Shown: positions 1 to 6,997, counted from the stretch's first letter. The stretch: 11,873 nt of DNA from Clostridia bacterium DTU080 (GCA_001513395.1 LFTP01000201.1:1-11873); one strand, 5' to 3'. Notes: generated from the letters alone by a model not told the origin. Program-made: numbers and translations.

Positions 1-623
1 ATCAGTACATCCGCCAGACGCGCCTTATTCATCAACTCAATGGCAGCGACAACACTGGCCGGCCCGCCCGCGCCCTGTACGAGGCATGGAGCGACCAGGA
101 TATTAACGGAGGGATTGCGCCGCCCCAAAACGCTGATGATGTCGCGAATGGCCGCCCCCGTAGGAGAGGTGACGACCCCGACCGTCCGCGGCAAATACGG
201 CAGGGGACGTTTACGCTCGGGACTGAAAAGCCCTTCGGCTTCCAGCTTCTTTTTCAGCTGCTCAAAGGCCAAAAACAAAGCTCCTTGGCCTGCCGGATAC
301 ATCTCACGCACATAGAGTTGATAATCACCCGAAGCTTCGTATACGCCGAGCGAGCCCCTAACGATCACAGTCAACCCGTCTTCAGGACGAAAACGCACTC
401 GCGAGTTGTGACTGCGAAACATGACGCAGCGCAAGCGACTCCTGCTGTCTTTAAGCGTGAAGTACATGTGTCCTGAAGAATGATGCTTAAAATTGGATAT
501 CTCGCCGGTCACGAGAAGGTCTTTCAGCGGAGGAGTTTCCTCGATCAAAGACTTAACGATTCGGGTAACCTCATAGACAGTGAGGCACTCGCTTTCTAGC
601 CACACCCGGGAGTCTTGAAGCAT
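1..623 (-). CDS. xseA: Exodeoxyribonuclease VII large subunit (5' part, cut by window edge)
   Basis: This is the large, catalytic subunit of exonuclease VII. With the small subunit XseB it degrades single-stranded DNA to oligonucleotides in the cytoplasm. I translated the minus strand from an ATG at 623-621 and obtained about 207 open codons to the window edge. The N-terminal OB-fold shows the family signature GEISNFKHHSSGHMYFTLKD (about residues 41-60). It is followed by FERLKKKLxAEGLF-like and GVVTSPTGAAIRDI motifs (about residues 148-162), which mark the start of the nuclease core. A GGTGG Shine-Dalgarno sequence lies just upstream of the ATG. The catalytic C-terminal half lies outside the window, so completeness cannot be judged. 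It follows the Kae1-like gene after 53 bp. xseA next to nusB is a common arrangement in Bacillota. Confidence 0.95.
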   Translation of the reverse strand, partial: MLQDSRVWLESECLTVYEVTRIVKSLIEETPPLKDLLVTGEISNFKHHSSGHMYFTLKDSRSRLRCVMFRSHNSRVRFRPEDGLTVIVRGSLGVYEASGDYQLYVREMYPAGQGALFLAFEQLKKKLEAEGLFSPERKRPLPYLPRTVGVVTSPTGAAIRDIISVLGRRNPSVNILVAPCLVQGAGGPASVVAAIELMNKARLADVL

Positions 624-665
624 GTCCCACCTACTCGCTGCGGATTTGACACGTGCTTATGGTCC

Positions 666-674
666 AGTATAGCA
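666..674 (-). promoter_or_regulatory. Candidate extended -10 promoter element for xseA
   Basis: On the minus strand the 53-bp gap before xseA reads TGCTATACT, which matches an extended -10 element (TGn followed by a TATAAT-like hexamer, 5 of 6). It would start transcription roughly 30 bases before the xseA ATG. No good -35 hexamer lies 16-18 bases upstream; that stretch falls in the GC-rich end of the preceding gene. The call is an inference from a short match. Confidence 0.25.
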
Positions 675-676
675 CA

Positions 677-1681
677 TCAGCGGACCGGAGACCGACCGGG
701 AAGGGCGGCAATCGGTCCGCCGCTCAGGCGCGCCGCAGCCCAAGCGGCCAATCCGACGGCATTATCACCGCTTAGCTTTGGCGGAGCAAACCAGAGCCGA
801 CATCCCGCAAGACGCTCACTTGATGCCAATGACCGGCGCACCAGACGATTGGCAACGACGCCACCGGCCAAGACAATGCCTTTGACCCCGGTTTGGCTAA
901 CCACTGCCGAAAGCCATAGTTCCAAAGACTTCGCCAGACACTCCAACGTGCCGCGGGCCACCTCGGCCGGTGTCGCCCCCAAAGCGATCGCTCGACGGGC
1001 CGCGCTTTCGGGTCCGGAAAACGACAGCTTCACATCTTGAACACTGACTGGTAAAGGCATACTGCCGGGCTCGCCGCCTTCGGCCAATCGCTCCAGATGC
1101 GGCCCTGCAGGAAAAGGCAGGCCCAGGGCATTGCCCACCCGGTCAACAAATTGCCCCGCACTTATATCCCCGGTGGCCGCCACGATGCTCAGACGCGGAC
1201 GGATCCGATGCTCTTGCCCCACGCCTTGCACCAGTACCGCTTCGGTCGTGCCCCCGGACAGATGAACCGCCAGGATGTCGGTCATCTCCATCGGCGGTAA
1301 CGCCCACAGAGCCGCCCAGATATGTCCCTCTTGATGGGAAGCCTCCCAACACGGAACTCCGTGCGTAGAAGCGATCACACTGGCCACGGCGTGGCCGACC
1401 AAAAAGACCGGCATAAAGGAATCCTCTTGAGGACGGGGCGTGCGACTGACGGCCACGGCGCGCACGTTCATTTGCGGAAAGCTCGGATCGAAAGCCTTAG
1501 CCACGGCCTCGGGCAAACGGCGAACATGCTGATACACCGCCTCTGCCTGACGCAAGCCCAGCTCTCCCGGCCGCACTTCGAGCGGTATTCTGACATCGCT
1601 GAGCAGCTCGCCCCGAAGATCCATAACGGCCACGGAACACGTGTAAGCGCTGGTGTCTATGCCGACTGCTACAGGTCTCAT
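677..1681 (-). CDS. Kae1/TsaD-family protein (O-sialoglycoprotein endopeptidase-like paralogue)
   Basis: This 334-residue protein belongs to the ASKHA-fold Kae1/TsaD/Gcp family, whose main member TsaD makes the t6A modification of tRNA. It opens with a phosphate-binding-like strand, VGIDTSAYTCSVAV (6-19). It keeps the HxEGH metal motif (H116, H120) and SGGTTE (142-147). DRVGNALGLPFPAGPHLERL (180-199), the LSFSGPES segment (219-226), LAGGVVANRLVRR and SGDNAVG (304-310) follow; D306 is the likely third metal ligand. The N-terminus differs from the GIETSCDET of genuine TsaD, so I read it as the divergent paralogue that clostridial genomes carry beside nusB and xseA. I expect a true tsaD elsewhere in the genome. 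The ATG overlaps the nusB stop (ATGA), and GAGG lies 7 bases upstream. The peptidase name is historical; the real function of this paralogue is unknown to me. Confidence 0.85.
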   Translation of the reverse strand: MRPVAVGIDTSAYTCSVAVMDLRGELLSDVRIPLEVRPGELGLRQAEAVYQHVRRLPEAVAKAFDPSFPQMNVRAVAVSRTPRPQEDSFMPVFLVGHAVASVIASTHGVPCWEASHQEGHIWAALWALPPMEMTDILAVHLSGGTTEAVLVQGVGQEHRIRPRLSIVAATGDISAGQFVDRVGNALGLPFPAGPHLERLAEGGEPGSMPLPVSVQDVKLSFSGPESAARRAIALGATPAEVARGTLECLAKSLELWLSAVVSQTGVKGIVLAGGVVANRLVRRSLASSERLAGCRLWFAPPKLSGDNAVGLAAWAAARLSGGPIAALPGRSPVR

Positions 1682-2136
1682 TGTATCGCCTCGGGCACGG
1701 AAGGCTTGTCGCGCTCGCTGTCATCGGTCCTGTTCAGGACGGAAGCGATACTGGAGAGAATGCCGTTAACAAAGCGGCCGGAGGTCTCATCACCGTAGAT
1801 CTTTGCCAGCTCCACTGCTTCGTTGATCGCCACGGCCACCGGTACCTGGTCCCGTAGTTTATCAAGCTCGAACACGGCGAGGCGCAAAACTACCCGGTCG
1901 GTGCGCGGCAGACGCTCCAGAGACCAACCGACGGTGTATTGGCTTATCAGGGCGTCGATCTCTGACAAATGCTTCAGCGTTCCTCGCACCAACATTCTGG
2001 CAAAGTCAGCTGCCGGTTCGGAAACGCCCAATTCTTGTATGTTATAGGCCAGGGCTTCTTCCGGATGGCCTTGTCCCACATCAACTTGGAACAAGGCCCT
2101 CAAAGCGACTTCCCTGGCCAACCTCCTGTTTGACAA
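1678..2136 (-). CDS. nusB: Transcription antitermination factor NusB
   Basis: NusB binds boxA RNA with NusE (ribosomal protein S10) and helps form the antitermination complex on rRNA operons. The predicted protein has 152 residues, against about 130-145 for most relatives; the surplus is a charged C-terminal tail after VNGILSSIASVL. Family motifs visible are RRLAREVALRALFQVDVG at the N-terminus and PVAVAINEAVELAKIYGDE plus GRFVNGIL near the end. I chose the TTG at 2136-2134 because the protein then begins like known NusB proteins and AGAGGTGA lies just upstream, overlapping the stop of the DUF2273 gene. An in-frame ATG at 2166 would add 10 residues and overlap the upstream gene by 19 bp, but has no clear ribosome binding site. 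The stop overlaps the start of the Kae1-like gene. Confidence 0.93.
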   Translation of the reverse strand: MSNRRLAREVALRALFQVDVGQGHPEEALAYNIQELGVSEPAADFARMLVRGTLKHLSEIDALISQYTVGWSLERLPRTDRVVLRLAVFELDKLRDQVPVAVAINEAVELAKIYGDETSGRFVNGILSSIASVLNRTDDSERDKPSVPEAIQ

Positions 2137-2140
2137 GTTC

Positions 2141-2148
2141 TCACCTCT
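2141..2148 (-). promoter_or_regulatory. Ribosome binding site deciding the nusB TTG start
   Basis: On the minus strand this reads AGAGGTGA, with the GAGG core 7 bases before the TTG at 2136. It touches the TGA stop of the DUF2273 gene (2150-2148), which suggests translational coupling. The same octamer precedes the preferred GTG of spoIIIAA. Confidence 0.6.
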
Positions 2149-2354
2149 CAGTTTCTTCGCCGCCATACCGTGTTTTTGTCTTCGTCGATACGTGCTCCGG
2201 CATATATGCCGACGGCCATGCAGACGATGACAAACAAGGTGCGCCACACACCGAAGACCAGCACCATCCAACTCAAGACTACGCCTACTATGGCGCCAAT
2301 GATCTTGCCCCGATGGCGAAAAAGCAACTCCAGGACCTGCCAGGATTCTCGCAT
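2148..2354 (-). CDS. DUF2273 small membrane protein
   Basis: This 68-residue protein belongs to the DUF2273 family, found almost always beside Asp23/Gls24 and AmaP genes in Bacillota. It has a short basic N-terminal segment (LFRHRGKIIG, about 11-20), two hydrophobic stretches (about 17-35 and 38-55) separated by a tight turn containing FGVWRTLF, and a conserved GIYAGARIDED end. It therefore looks like a membrane hairpin. The ATG at 2354-2352 was chosen because AGGAGG (2369-2364 on the minus strand) lies 9 bases upstream and overlaps the TAG stop of the AmaP-like gene. An ATG 11 codons further upstream lacks this support. By neighbourhood it is part of an envelope-associated Asp23 membrane complex; its molecular role is not known. 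Confidence 0.88.
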   Translation of the reverse strand: MRESWQVLELLFRHRGKIIGAIVGVVLSWMVLVFGVWRTLFVIVCMAVGIYAGARIDEDKNTVWRRRN

Positions 2355-2367
2355 CGACAGGGGCCTC

Positions 2368-2898
2368 CTATTCAACGCGTCGCACATCTGCTCCGACTGC
2401 CGCGATCTCGACTGAGACGCTGTTCACCTTGACTCCGATAGTCTCTCGTACGTACTTCTCAACAGACTCTTGCACTTGCGTGGACAAATCGGGGATGGTG
2501 CGATCACCCGTGGCCGCCAACTTCAGGCGTACATCCGCCCCTTGAGTGGTCAACACGACCTTCACATCCGCGCTACGCACTCCGAGCATCTGCTGGACGA
2601 CACGAAGAACGGCCTCTTCGACAGCCTGAACGGCGACTCGCACTTGCCCCAGTTCAGTCTCGTTGACCAGAACGCGTTCGACACGGTCGGGGAAGACCTG
2701 AGCCAAAAGCCGCAAACCGGCCGCGAGTAGGACCACGGCGGCCAAAGCCGTCTGCCAAGGGGCCGCACGCAAACGATTGATCAACACAGCCAGCTCCCCC
2801 ACCGCCTGCCAACCCGACGCAATGGCTATCAACAGCGCGGCCAAGACCATGCACAGCAGCGCGACAACGGTCCCGGTCACCCGGTCAAGCAAAGGCAC
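2368..2898 (-). CDS. amaP: AmaP-like alkaline shock response membrane anchor protein
   Basis: In Staphylococcus aureus AmaP anchors Asp23 at the cytoplasmic membrane. This 176-residue protein has two N-terminal membrane segments (about 7-29 and 48-66), then an arginine-rich turn. A soluble Asp23/Gls24-like domain follows (about 75-172) with alternating amphipathic strands and the family-like end QVQESVEKYVRETIGVKV followed by VSVEI. This matches the usual AmaP layout. The start is GTG at 2898-2896, with a G-rich ribosome binding site upstream. It lies 16 bp after the Asp23 gene and its stop overlaps the ribosome binding site of the DUF2273 gene, so the three form one module. The symbol is given by family and context; sequence identity to characterised AmaP cannot be measured here. 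Confidence 0.85.
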   Translation of the reverse strand: MPLLDRVTGTVVALLCMVLAALLIAIASGWQAVGELAVLINRLRAAPWQTALAAVVLLAAGLRLLAQVFPDRVERVLVNETELGQVRVAVQAVEEAVLRVVQQMLGVRSADVKVVLTTQGADVRLKLAATGDRTIPDLSTQVQESVEKYVRETIGVKVNSVSVEIAAVGADVRRVE

Positions 2899-2914
2899 GG
2901 TGACACCCCGCCTT

Positions 2915-3304
2915 CTATATCACCCGGCTTTCTTCCGCAGGCGGCTCCTGAGTAGGCAGGTGCACTCCCTGAATGTGCACATTCACCTCAACGACCGTCA
3001 GGCCCGTCATAGTCTCAATGGCTCTCTTTACGTTCTGTTGGATGTTCAATGAAACCTCGGGGATTCGCACCCCGTACTCGACAATCACGTACAGATCGAC
3101 GGCCGCCTGTTGCTGTCCGACCTCCACTTTGACCCCTTTGGTGAGGTTCTTGCGACCCAGCATTTCGGCAATGCCGCCGGCAATACCGCCGCTCATCCCG
3201 GCGACGCCATCCACCTCCGTTGCGGCCAGACCGGCGATCACGGCCACCACTTCGTTAGCGATCCTCAGCTCCCCGAGCCTACTTCGCTCACGTGGTTCTG
3301 ACAC
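2915..3304 (-). CDS. Asp23/Gls24 family envelope stress response protein
   Basis: Asp23/Gls24 proteins are small soluble proteins that accumulate in Bacillota during alkaline or envelope stress and gather at the membrane through AmaP. The 129-residue product has the full domain: a LGELRIANEVVAVIAGLAA-type opening (about 10-28), the VDGVAGMSGG turn, GVKVEVGQQQAAVDLYVIVEYG (about 57-78), and a C-terminal NVKRAIETMTGLTVVEVNVHIQGV helix-strand signature. The start is GTG at 3304-3302, preceded by a run of G (3318-3312 on the minus strand). The first 17 bases overlap the end of accC in another frame, so translation is probably coupled to accC. Many clostridia carry this gene between accC and nusB, as here. 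No stress promoter was seen. Confidence 0.93.
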   Translation of the reverse strand: MSEPRERSRLGELRIANEVVAVIAGLAATEVDGVAGMSGGIAGGIAEMLGRKNLTKGVKVEVGQQQAAVDLYVIVEYGVRIPEVSLNIQQNVKRAIETMTGLTVVEVNVHIQGVHLPTQEPPAEESRVI

Positions 3305-4655
3305 CGTCAGTCCCCCCCGTCATATATTGTTCCAAAAACCTGGTAGATAGCAGAGCTTGCCGAAAGGCTTCGTCGTTGAGCAGACGGCGATGGAAAGGAA
3401 TGGTCGTGGCCACCCCTTCGATGAAGAACTCGTCCAACGCGGCCAACATTCGGGCGATGGCCGCCTCACGGGTAGGCCCGTGGCAAACCAGTTTAGCCAG
3501 CAGTGAGTCGTAGAAAGGCGGCACGACGCAACCCGTGAAGGCCGCGCTGTCCACGCGTACACCCGGCCCGCCCGGGGCATGATAGAACCTGATGGTTCCC
3601 GGTGAAGGGATGAAATCCCGATCGGGATCTTCGGCATTGATCCGACACTGCAGGGCATGTCCACGTATGACGACGTCTTCTTGAGTAAACGAGAGTTCCT
3701 CACCGGCGGCCACCAGAATCTGCTCCTTGACTAGATCAAGGCCCGTGACCATCTCAGTGACCGTGTGCTCAACCTGGATGCGAGTGTTCATTTCCATGAA
3801 GTAGAAACGCCCGGAACTGTCCACGAGATACTCCATCGTCCCTGCGCCCACATAGCCTACATGGCGTGCCCCACGCACGGACATCTCTCCCATGCGTCGG
3901 CGCAAATCATCACTGATTCGGGGTGCCGGAGCTTCCTCGAGGACTTTTTGATGCCGGCGTTGCAGCGAACACTCCCGCTCGCCTAAGTGTACCACATGCC
4001 CATGCTCGTCTGCGAACACCTGCACTTCGATATGACGCGGATTGTCCAAGAGCTTCTCAATGTAGACATCGGGTCGACCGAAAGAAGCTTCAGCCTCGGC
4101 CTGGGCCGGCACCAACAGACGGGACAGCTCGGCTCGGCTATGAGCCACACGCATCCCTCGGCCTCCACCTCCGGCCGCTGCCTTGATCAACACGGGATAA
4201 CCGATCTCCTCGGCTACGGCAATGGCTTGAGCTTCGTCGGCTACCACCCCGTCGCCGCCGGGCACCACGGGAACACCGGCATCGCGCATGGTCTGCTTGG
4301 CCTGGGCTTTGTCGCCCATCAACTCGATGGTGGCGCTTGAGGGCCCTATGAACTTAATGCCGTGGGTCTCGCAGATCTCAGCGAACTGCGCTCTTTCTGA
4401 CAACATGCCATAACCGGGATGAAGAGCGTCGACCTCGGCAATCAAAGCCGCGCTGATAATATTCGGGATGTTCAAGTACGAACGTGAAACCGGACCCGGA
4501 CCCACACATACGGCCGCATCCGCCAGTCGGACGTGCAAAGCATCTTGATCGGCTTCGGAATAAATGGCCACCGTCTCTATTCCCAACTCTTTGCAGGCCC
4601 GAATGATCCGCACGGCAATCTCACCGCGATTGGCTACCAGAACTCGTTCAAACAC
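3288..4655 (-). CDS. accC: Acetyl-CoA carboxylase biotin carboxylase subunit
   Basis: AccC uses ATP and bicarbonate to carboxylate the biotin on AccB, the first half-reaction of malonyl-CoA synthesis for fatty acids. The product has 455 residues, the usual family length. It shows VLVANRGEIAVRI (6-18), HPGYG (79-83), the glycine-rich ATP-grasp loop AAAGGGGRGMR (159-169), RRHQK (233-237), and MEMNTRIQVEH (287-297). By the E. coli pattern, catalytic or ligand residues K116, K158, K237, E275, E288, N290, R292, E296 and R338 are all present. Position 298 is Thr where the common motif has Pro (VEHPVTE), and HPGYG is followed by MLSER rather than FLSEN. The start is GTG at 4655, with AGGAGG 7 bases upstream. 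It sits 30 bp after accB and overlaps the Asp23 gene by 17 bp. The carboxyltransferase genes accA and accD are not in this window. Confidence 0.97.
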   Translation of the reverse strand: MFERVLVANRGEIAVRIIRACKELGIETVAIYSEADQDALHVRLADAAVCVGPGPVSRSYLNIPNIISAALIAEVDALHPGYGMLSERAQFAEICETHGIKFIGPSSATIELMGDKAQAKQTMRDAGVPVVPGGDGVVADEAQAIAVAEEIGYPVLIKAAAGGGGRGMRVAHSRAELSRLLVPAQAEAEASFGRPDVYIEKLLDNPRHIEVQVFADEHGHVVHLGERECSLQRRHQKVLEEAPAPRISDDLRRRMGEMSVRGARHVGYVGAGTMEYLVDSSGRFYFMEMNTRIQVEHTVTEMVTGLDLVKEQILVAAGEELSFTQEDVVIRGHALQCRINAEDPDRDFIPSPGTIRFYHAPGGPGVRVDSAAFTGCVVPPFYDSLLAKLVCHGPTREAAIARMLAALDEFFIEGVATTIPFHRRLLNDEAFRQALLSTRFLEQYMTGGTDGVRTT

Positions 4656-4685
4656 AGAGACGCCTCCTATAGAGCCGGTAAGGTG

Positions 4686-5156
4686 TCAAGTGCGCTGAAT
4701 CACAAACAAAGGCTGCCCATACTCCACCGGCTGGGCGTTCTCTACCAGAATCTGTAACACCTTGCCTTTCAACTCGGACTCGATTTCGTTCATGAGCTTC
4801 ATGGCCTCGATAATACACAACGGTTGCCCCACTTCGACCTCGTCGCCTACCTGCACATAAGGCGGTGCATCCGGTGCGGGTGCCCGGTAGAATACACCGA
4901 CCATCGGAGCCACAATCGTTACGGTATCGTCAGACGCATCCTCAACGGGGGTCGGTGCCGCTTCCGCCGGACGCTCCTCGACAACAGCGCCTGGCGGCGC
5001 CGTCACCCCCGGGCTGACCGAACCCATCACAGACGGAGCACTGAAAGCGGTCTGTTTACGAATGGACAGCTTGACAGACTCCGTTTCCAGAGTAAACTCA
5101 GCAATCTCACTTGCCTGAAGAGCTCGAATAAGCTCCTTGATCTCTTTGATATCCAA
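4686..5156 (-). CDS. accB: Biotin carboxyl carrier protein of acetyl-CoA carboxylase
   Basis: AccB carries biotin between the biotin carboxylase (AccC) and the carboxyltransferase. The 156-residue product has the standard three parts: an N-terminal helical segment starting MDIKEIKELIRALQASEIAE, an Ala/Pro-rich flexible linker (about 38-77), and a C-terminal biotinyl domain. That domain contains the EAMKLMNEI motif; K120 is the predicted biotinylated lysine, a substrate of biotin protein ligase. The start is TTG at 5156-5154. It is chosen because the protein then begins like other AccB proteins and AAGGAG lies 7 bases upstream. Upstream is a 132-bp gap to spoIIIAH, the largest in the window, with no terminator and no promoter that I find convincing. 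Co-transcription with accC is very likely. Confidence 0.96.
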   Translation of the reverse strand: MDIKEIKELIRALQASEIAEFTLETESVKLSIRKQTAFSAPSVMGSVSPGVTAPPGAVVEERPAEAAPTPVEDASDDTVTIVAPMVGVFYRAPAPDAPPYVQVGDEVEVGQPLCIIEAMKLMNEIESELKGKVLQILVENAQPVEYGQPLFVIQRT

Positions 5157-5163
5157 CGGTCCA

Positions 5164-5169
5164 CTCCTT
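5164..5169 (-). promoter_or_regulatory. Ribosome binding site supporting the accB TTG start
   Basis: On the minus strand this reads AAGGAG, ending 7 bases before the TTG at 5156. It supports a rare start codon for an essential gene. Confidence 0.6.
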
Positions 5170-5288
5170 CGTAGATCCTTCTATGGCCAAGGCGGGTACA
5201 CAAACGCCCATCTAATAGTCCGATGCAACCAGGTATATAGCCATCATGTTTTCTACTCACGGGCAGACATATCCTTCCATGACAAGAC

Positions 5289-5852
5289 CTAAGCATCCCC
5301 GGCGCCGTCAATGATGGCAATGCGCTCCAAAGACACGTTGGCTACTCTAGACACCAACTCTCCCACCAGCCCGGCTTCTTCTTGCTGCAATACTTCGGGC
5401 AGAACGACACTGGCGGTGTCATCGGCCAAGACAACCACCGCGTCGCTAAAACCTTTGGCGCGCAACAAAGACTCCGCCTGCATCTCACGCTCATTGCGTT
5501 TGAGCAGAGCCAACAGCTCAGTAGTCAGCTGCGTCTTGCGCGCCTCGCTGATGCCGCTTTCAGCCGCCGCGGCCCGCAACAGGTCGATCTGCATGGCGCG
5601 GACTCTATCTCTTTCCATTCTGTATTCGTCAAAGCGAACGGCTGACGCGGGTTGAACCAAAACTTGAGCCGATCCGCGATCGATATGCTCGACGGGCATT
5701 TCGGGAATCCGAGCCACGACACCTATGGTAGGATTCGACATTCGGGCTTCGCGCTCATGGCGGGCCGCCAGATACAGCACACCCAGAATAACAAACAGCA
5801 AAAGCATCATTATTATGCGCCAAATGCGCTGTCGTTCAACCACGATCATCAC
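5289..5852 (-). CDS. spoIIIAH: Stage III sporulation protein AH
   Basis: SpoIIIAH is made in the mother cell and spans its membrane. Its extracellular domain binds SpoIIQ from the forespore, forming the channel that supports forespore gene expression and engulfment. This copy has 187 residues, against 218 in B. subtilis. It has an N-terminal membrane helix (about 10-30), a variable linker, a charged helix with RKTQLTTELLALLKRNERE (about 105-123), and a C-terminal ring-building domain with LLRAKGFSDAVVVLADD (about 128-144) and VSRVANVSLERI near the end, typical of the family. The start is GTG at 5852, with an ATG as codon 2. A near-perfect AAGGAGGTGA lies upstream and contains the stop of spoIIIAG. 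Expression in the mother cell under sigma-E is known for B. subtilis; no promoter is visible here because the gene sits at the end of an operon. Confidence 0.9.
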   Translation of the reverse strand: MMIVVERQRIWRIIMMLLLFVILGVLYLAARHEREARMSNPTIGVVARIPEMPVEHIDRGSAQVLVQPASAVRFDEYRMERDRVRAMQIDLLRAAAAESGISEARKTQLTTELLALLKRNEREMQAESLLRAKGFSDAVVVLADDTASVVLPEVLQQEEAGLVGELVSRVANVSLERIAIIDGAGDA

Positions 5853-5858
5853 GCTCTG

Positions 5859-5868
5859 TCACCTCCTT
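5859..5868 (-). promoter_or_regulatory. Near-consensus Shine-Dalgarno for spoIIIAH
   Basis: On the minus strand this reads AAGGAGGTGA, a full-length match to the anti-Shine-Dalgarno of Bacillota 16S rRNA. It is the strongest ribosome binding site in the window, and its TGA is also the stop codon of spoIIIAG. It sits 6 bases before the GTG start. Confidence 0.7.
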
Positions 5869-6482
5869 AATGTATCCCCCGGCCGCATGGGAAAGACAGC
5901 AACCCGGTTAGCGGGTAAAGACAGTGCCGTTTGCACGGCCAAAGACAGGCGATAGCATATCTGTGGCGAAGAGGCCCCCTGAGCCACCACGACAACTCCT
6001 TTGATCTTTGGTCTGCGTTCGAGAAGAACCAGAGGTTTTTCGCTGCGGGACGCATCATCGCGCAAGGTGACGGGGCGCCTGCTTTCATGCAGATCTTCGC
6101 CTTGACCTTCACCGGCTGCAGTGCGCTGGATGGTGACTTCCTCTGCGATCACCACCTCCTCCCCGGCTTCCAGCGCCACGAACACTTCCACCGCGCCAGC
6201 TCCCTCTATGTGCCCCAGAATCTCACGCAATTCACGGGCCAAGCGCTCTTCGTAACTGACCACGGAGCCGCCCTCTGTCAACGGTGGGGGCGCCAACGTC
6301 GGTTGCGCCGACGGCCCGCCTCCTCGGCTCAGTACCATGAGAGCGATACCTACCAGGGTTAGAACGGCCAAACCCCGCCCGGTGGCCCCTCTCAACAACA
6401 GGTTGTCTCCGGCGTCCTTGGCCGAAGAAGCGTCTGTGTTCCCCTGCAGCCAGCGCATCCAAGAGTTCTCCCGCTGTGACAT
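5859..6482 (-). CDS. spoIIIAG: Stage III sporulation protein AG
   Basis: SpoIIIAG forms a large ring in the space between mother cell and forespore and is a main wall of the SpoIIIA-SpoIIQ channel. This 207-residue protein has a short cytoplasmic N-terminus, one membrane helix (about 37-52), a Pro-rich linker, and the extracellular ring-building domain. The domain begins at YEERLARELREILGHIEGAG (about 76-95) and continues with VEVFVALEAGEEVVIAEE. After a charged, glycine-rich insertion, the conserved block PKIKGVVVVAQGA leads to the final helix-strand (LSLAVQTALSLPANRVAVFP). The ATG at 6482 was chosen over an in-frame start 18 codons upstream because GGGGAGG lies 8 bases before it and it follows the spoIIIAF stop by one base. 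Confidence 0.92.
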   Translation of the reverse strand: MSQRENSWMRWLQGNTDASSAKDAGDNLLLRGATGRGLAVLTLVGIALMVLSRGGGPSAQPTLAPPPLTEGGSVVSYEERLARELREILGHIEGAGAVEVFVALEAGEEVVIAEEVTIQRTAAGEGQGEDLHESRRPVTLRDDASRSEKPLVLLERRPKIKGVVVVAQGASSPQICYRLSLAVQTALSLPANRVAVFPMRPGDTLRR

Positions 6483-6483
6483 G

Positions 6484-6984
6484 TCACTGCCCTCCCCGCT
6501 GTGCCTCCACGCGGACGACGACATTGTTAACGCCAAAGAAGGACCTTGCCAGAAGTCTCACCCGTTCCGTCACATCCGCCTCAACGGCCGTCGTCTTCAA
6601 CGAGACGTTGATTTGAGGCTGGCCTTCGACCACATGCACAGAGGCTTGCTGCACGCCATCAATGGTCTCGATCTCCATTCTGACTTCTTCAAACAGCCCG
6701 GCTTGTGTTGCCCTCGCGGCGCCGATAAACATCTGCCTGCCCGCCTCCGCGGCGTCCTCGCCGGCCGTTGCGTTCATGGCCGGAACATCCGGAAACTGAC
6801 TCATCCAGCCCGGTCCTCGCACGAAATGCAACAAAGGATCGAGAATGGCCAGGATGACGACCAAGCCTAAGATCATTTTGGTATAGCGGCGCAGCTCGCC
6901 GGCTGGCAAGATCATCTCCACCACGGTGACAAACAAAATGAGAAAGACAAGCTGTTGAGTCCAGGTATGGATCAGCTCATACAC
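6484..6984 (-). CDS. spoIIIAF: Stage III sporulation protein AF
   Basis: SpoIIIAF is a membrane protein of the SpoIIIA complex, with two N-terminal membrane helices and an extracellular ring-building domain. In this 166-residue copy the helices are about 8-28 and 35-53, separated by the conserved LPAGELRRYTKMILGLVVI segment that marks the family. A linker follows, then the soluble domain (about 85-163) with VRMEIETIDGVQQASVHV and a C-terminal VNNVVVRVEAQ strand. The start is GTG at 6984, 13 bp after the spoIIIAE stop; its ribosome binding site is weak, which suggests coupling to spoIIIAE. It ends one base before spoIIIAG. Confidence 0.92.
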   Translation of the reverse strand: MYELIHTWTQQLVFLILFVTVVEMILPAGELRRYTKMILGLVVILAILDPLLHFVRGPGWMSQFPDVPAMNATAGEDAAEAGRQMFIGAARATQAGLFEEVRMEIETIDGVQQASVHVVEGQPQINVSLKTTAVEADVTERVRLLARSFFGVNNVVVRVEAQRGGQ

Positions 6985-6997
6985 CGCGCTAACCGCC

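Noticed and set aside
1322..1798. 158-codon plus-strand open frame
   Set aside because: It lies antisense to the Kae1-like gene and nusB, shows no recognisable motif, and has the random composition of a shadow frame in GC-rich coding DNA.
5200..5260. Short minus-strand leader peptide (ATG ATG GCT ATA TAC ...) in the gap before accB
   Set aside because: Only 11 codons, with no clear ribosome binding site and no paired attenuator hairpins.
5027..5320. 97-codon minus-strand frame spanning the gap before accB
   Set aside because: It overlaps accB and spoIIIAH out of frame, lacks a good ribosome binding site and resembles nothing; the gap itself is more likely regulatory or empty.
6337..6870. 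177-codon plus-strand open frame opposite spoIIIAF/spoIIIAG
   Set aside because: Both minus-strand genes are clearly real; the plus-strand product is rich in His, Arg and Cys, with no domain.
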